From Bacteroidales bacterium (lineage in GTDB: Bacteria > Bacteroidota > Bacteroidia > Bacteroidales > F082): a DNA stretch of 17,673 nt. Positions within the stretch are counted from its first letter, which is position 1. Each line of letters begins with the position of its first letter. The stretch lies in NCBI GenBank assembly GCA_016281295.1, contig JAEEII010000293.1, forward strand, positions 1-17,673, in the 5' to 3' direction. This document shows positions 15,722 through 17,673 of this stretch, in pieces. Under the pieces are notes generated by a model. It was given only the letters and a program-made list of their open reading frames with translations, was not told the origin of the DNA and searched no databases. The translations under genes were made by a program, and so were the position numbers.

Positions 15722-16567
15722 ATGAAAAAGACACTTGTTTCAACACTGGCTGCAGCCATGCTTTTCGGCATGGTGTTGAGTGCAACCGCCCAAACCACGG
15801 AAGCCAAACCGCCCAGGAACAGCATCCTGTCGAGACGTCAGGAGACCATGGTCGAGAAGAAACTGTCGCCCCTTCCGGAGATCCGTGAGGAATATGTGAT
15901 GTGGAAGAAAACCATCATCCGCGAGATTGACTTCCGGCAGAAGATCAACCAAGTGTTCTACTACCCTGTCAACCCCACTGAAGACTGGAGGAACCTGATC
16001 ACCGTGCTCTACGACGGCATCTTGAGCGGCGACATCACCGCCTACCGCGTGGAGAACAACATTGATGATATGGTAACCCCTTTGACCCGCGATGATTTCG
16101 AAAAGGAAAACACCAAAATCGGTGACCCACCAGTCATCATGAAAGACGGAGTGGAAGTTGCCAACGAGATTGTTTTCAAGGACCGCATGGTCAATGTCTC
16201 GCGTCTGAGAATCAAAGAGGACTGGTATTTCGACAAGCATTTGTCGCAGTTCTTGGTGAGAATCATCGCCTTAGGTCCCATCATCGTCGATGAAGACGGT
16301 TTGTCACAGTCCTGCTGGATTCCTTACGATGACCAGACTCGCAAGGTTCTTTCAGAAGCTTTCGTAGCCAACCGTAAGAACGGAGCTGAACGCCGCACCT
16401 TTGAGGAGATTCTCAACAAGCGCGTCTTCGACAGCTACATTGTCAAGGAAGAGAACATGTATGACCGCTATATCAACTCTTACGCTTTGAACATCGACGC
16501 TCTTTATGAGTCGGAACGCATCAAAAACGAGATGTTTGACTTTGAGCAGAGCTTGTGGGAGTATTAG
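15722..16567 (+). CDS. gldN: Type IX secretion / gliding ring protein GldN (PorN)
   Basis: Periplasmic protein that builds the outer-membrane-associated ring with GldK. The 281-residue product has a signal peptide with likely cleavage after Ala23 (ATA, then QTTEAKPP). Family blocks include MWKKTIIREIDFRQKINQVF, PLTRDDFEKE, RLRIKEDWYFDKHLS, then GLSQSCWIPYDDQTRKVLSE, and the C-terminal MYDRYINSYALNIDALYESE. It is similar in length to Flavobacterium GldN and shorter than P. gingivalis PorN (both from memory). It closes the core cluster. Directly at its TAG stop begins heptamer repeat copy 3, which runs into the next gene. Confidence 0.95.
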   Translation: MKKTLVSTLAAAMLFGMVLSATAQTTEAKPPRNSILSRRQETMVEKKLSPLPEIREEYVMWKKTIIREIDFRQKINQVFYYPVNPTEDWRNLITVLYDGILSGDITAYRVENNIDDMVTPLTRDDFEKENTKIGDPPVIMKDGVEVANEIVFKDRMVNVSRLRIKEDWYFDKHLSQFLVRIIALGPIIVDEDGLSQSCWIPYDDQTRKVLSEAFVANRKNGAERRTFEEILNKRVFDSYIVKEENMYDRYINSYALNIDALYESERIKNEMFDFEQSLWEY

Positions 16568-16602
16568 AATTGAGACTTGAGAATTGAGAACTGAGAGGTT
16601 GA
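16568..16602. repeat. Heptamer tandem repeat, copy 3
   Basis: Units AATTGAG, ACTTGAG, AATTGAG, AACTGAG (16568-16595) and a degenerate AGGTTGA (16596-16602) start on the base after the gldN stop codon. The consensus AATTGAG differs from copy 2 (AATTTAG) in one base. The tract overlaps the beginning of the transporter reading frame. Confidence 0.8.
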
Positions 16603-17519
16603 TAGGGCATCTATCAGTGTTAGGTGCCTATACGATATTCGGATTCAACATCATCATTTGCAAGGAGCTGACCAATGCCCATTTGGTCAGCTCTTTGGGT
16701 TTGTTTTGTTTTCGGTCGGTAGGGGCTTGTTTGTTATTTTGGATGATTTCGCTTTTTCTGCCGAAGGAGAAGGTGTCATTCAAGGATTTGTGCGGGATTT
16801 TCGCGGCTTCGATGTTAGGGTTTTTCCTTACCCAGCTTTCGTATCTTGAATCGAGCAAGTTCACGACGCCGTTAGATACGTCGATTATCACCTCCACCAC
16901 CCCTATTTTCACGATGTTTGTGGCCGCCATCGCCTTGAAAGAGCCTATCACCTTGAAGAAAGCGGGCGGTGTGGCGATGAGTTTTGCAGGAGTCATTCTA
17001 TTGGTTCTGAACACCATCAGCGTCCATAGTGGGAACAGCGTCAATGAGACGAAGCCCATTGGCATCCTGCTGATGATAGGCAACTGTGTATTTTTCGCCT
17101 CTTATTTGGGCATTTTCCGTCCTCTCATTTCAAGATACCACGTGGTCACCTTCATGAAGTGGATTTTCCTATTCTCCACCCTTGTGGCCGTTCCTCTCGA
17201 CCTCAAGGAGCTCACCCATCTCCCCTTTGCCGAGATGAGCTCCAGCTATTGGCTACAGCTGGGTTACATCATCGTTTTTGCCACGTTCATCGCCTATTTT
17301 TTGTTGCCGATAGGACAGAAACAGCTTCGTCCAACGGTAGTGAGTTTATACACGTACGTACAGCCTTTAATCGGGATGGTGACGAGCATTTATTTAGGAA
17401 TGGACCGCTTGAACTGGCAGAAGGTGGTGGCTGCGGTCTTGGTATTCACTGGGGTGATTTTGGTGAATAGAAGCAGGGGGAGGATAGATTCCTTGAATCA
17501 TCAACAATCCCGTCAATAA
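16584..17519 (+). CDS. EamA/DMT-family membrane transporter
   Basis: An inner-membrane carrier of the drug/metabolite transporter superfamily with about ten membrane helices in two EamA repeats. GHLSVLGAYTIFGFNIIICK opens the first repeat, YLESSKFTTPLDTSIITSTTPIF and ITLKKAGGVAMSFAGVILLV are typical of its second half, and the second repeat ends with SLYTYVQPLIGMV and WQKVVAAVLVFTGVILVNRS. Substrate unknown. The frame has no ATG near its N-terminus: candidates are TTG 16584, TTG 16599 and GTG 16617, the first two inside heptamer repeat copy 3. An in-frame TGA at 16578-16580 blocks any earlier start. TTG 16584 gives an N-terminus of normal length, but the true start is uncertain. It is 16 bases from gldN and may be co-transcribed. 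Confidence 0.88.
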   Translation: MRTERLIGHLSVLGAYTIFGFNIIICKELTNAHLVSSLGLFCFRSVGACLLFWMISLFLPKEKVSFKDLCGIFAASMLGFFLTQLSYLESSKFTTPLDTSIITSTTPIFTMFVAAIALKEPITLKKAGGVAMSFAGVILLVLNTISVHSGNSVNETKPIGILLMIGNCVFFASYLGIFRPLISRYHVVTFMKWIFLFSTLVAVPLDLKELTHLPFAEMSSSYWLQLGYIIVFATFIAYFLLPIGQKQLRPTVVSLYTYVQPLIGMVTSIYLGMDRLNWQKVVAAVLVFTGVILVNRSRGRIDSLNHQQSRQ

Positions 17520-17531
17520 TGGTGGGATTTG
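17506..17531 (+). terminator. Possible terminator hairpin at the end of the transporter gene
   Basis: AATCCC (17506-17511) pairs with GGGATT (17524-17529). Inner pairs including two G-T wobbles extend the stem to about ten base pairs around the loop ATAA (17516-17519). It spans the TAA stop of the transporter gene. The following T content (TGTTTATCTTTG) is broken, so termination would be weak. Confidence 0.4.
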
Positions 17532-17533
17532 TT

Positions 17534-17541
17534 TATCTTTG
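17534..17541 (+). promoter_or_regulatory. Likely -7 element (TATCTTTG) of the lipoprotein gene
   Basis: TATCTTTG is an exact TAnnTTTG match 14 bases before the ATG at 17556. No TTTG box is found at 19-21 bases upstream. The predicted leader is short and A-rich. Confidence 0.5.
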
Positions 17542-17555
17542 CAAAACGAAAAATA

Positions 17556-17673
17556 ATGGATGAAAGAATGAGCCCCCGTTCCGTCTTATGGAGCCTGTTG
17601 TGTTGCGTTCCGATGGTTTTCGCATCGTGCCACCACCCTGTGCCGACGACGCAAGCGCCGTCGGCAGACCCCG
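17556..17673 (+). CDS. Lipoprotein of unknown function, N-terminal part only
   Basis: ATG at 17556 opens a frame that runs off the window (39 codons). The product has a hydrophobic segment (SVLWSLLCCVPMVF) ending in the lipobox FASC, so lipidation on Cys25 is expected, followed by a Pro/Thr/Ala-rich linker (HHPVPTTQAPSADP). A second ATG at 17568 would give a shorter, equally good lipoprotein signal. The family cannot be named from this part. The linker is visibly G+C-rich. Confidence 0.7.
   Translation, partial: MDERMSPRSVLWSLLCCVPMVFASCHHPVPTTQAPSADP
17641..17666. repeat. Near-perfect inverted repeat inside the lipoprotein linker
   Basis: TGCCGAC at 17641-17647 and GTCGGCA at 17660-17666 are exact reverse complements, and most of the bases between also pair, with one A-C mismatch, so the 26 bases form a G+C-rich near-palindrome within the coding region. 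No role is known. Confidence 0.5.

Overview
The window reads as ordinary chromosomal DNA of a Bacteroidota member, most likely of the order Bacteroidales. Three things point there: a complete core of the type IX secretion system (PorP/SprF-type protein, GldK, GldL, GldM, GldN), promoters of the Bacteroidota type with a -7 element TAnnTTTG, and A-rich leaders without a Shine-Dalgarno sequence in front of most genes. The genus cannot be read from the sequence. I see no phage, insertion sequence, CRISPR array, tRNA or rRNA.

Layout: (1) bases 1-238, minus strand: the start of a secreted protein cut by the window edge, transcribed away from the rest. (2) 399-5806, plus strand: pheT (phenylalanyl-tRNA synthetase beta chain), a sensor-less sigma-54 activator, an LptE-like lipoprotein, a coiled-coil/TPR protein and secG. 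The genes are packed tightly (gaps of about 25 bases or less, one 4-base overlap) and close with a strong intrinsic terminator at 5836-5874. (3) 5963-7905: groES-groEL with its own A-rich leader, an upstream inverted repeat and a terminator at 7933-7960. (4) 8004-10448: a membrane-anchored M23 peptidase and an RseP-type site-2 protease, started by a well-matched promoter that overlaps the groEL terminator. (5) 10510-16567: porP/sprF, gldK, gldL, gldM, gldN. (6) 16584-17519: an EamA/DMT-family transporter. (7) 17556 to the end: the start of a lipoprotein gene.

Functionally the window is mostly about the cell envelope. LptE serves lipopolysaccharide assembly, SecG serves Sec translocation, GroESL folds proteins, the M23 peptidase and RseP act on cell wall and membrane, and GldKLMN with the PorP-type protein form the outer-membrane ring and proton-driven motor of the type IX exporter. 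All core catalytic or structural motifs that I could check are intact.

I do not see a wholly new system. The most unusual signal is a family of 7-base tandem repeats (consensus AATTnAG, on either strand) that begins exactly at or inside the stop codon of three genes: the M23 peptidase gene, gldK and gldN. The third copy even supplies the only available start region of the EamA transporter. Other points worth a look are the inverted repeat before groES, a perfect 16-base palindrome before gldL, an extra charged segment of about 50 residues in RseP, and a lone canonical Shine-Dalgarno sequence before gldM.
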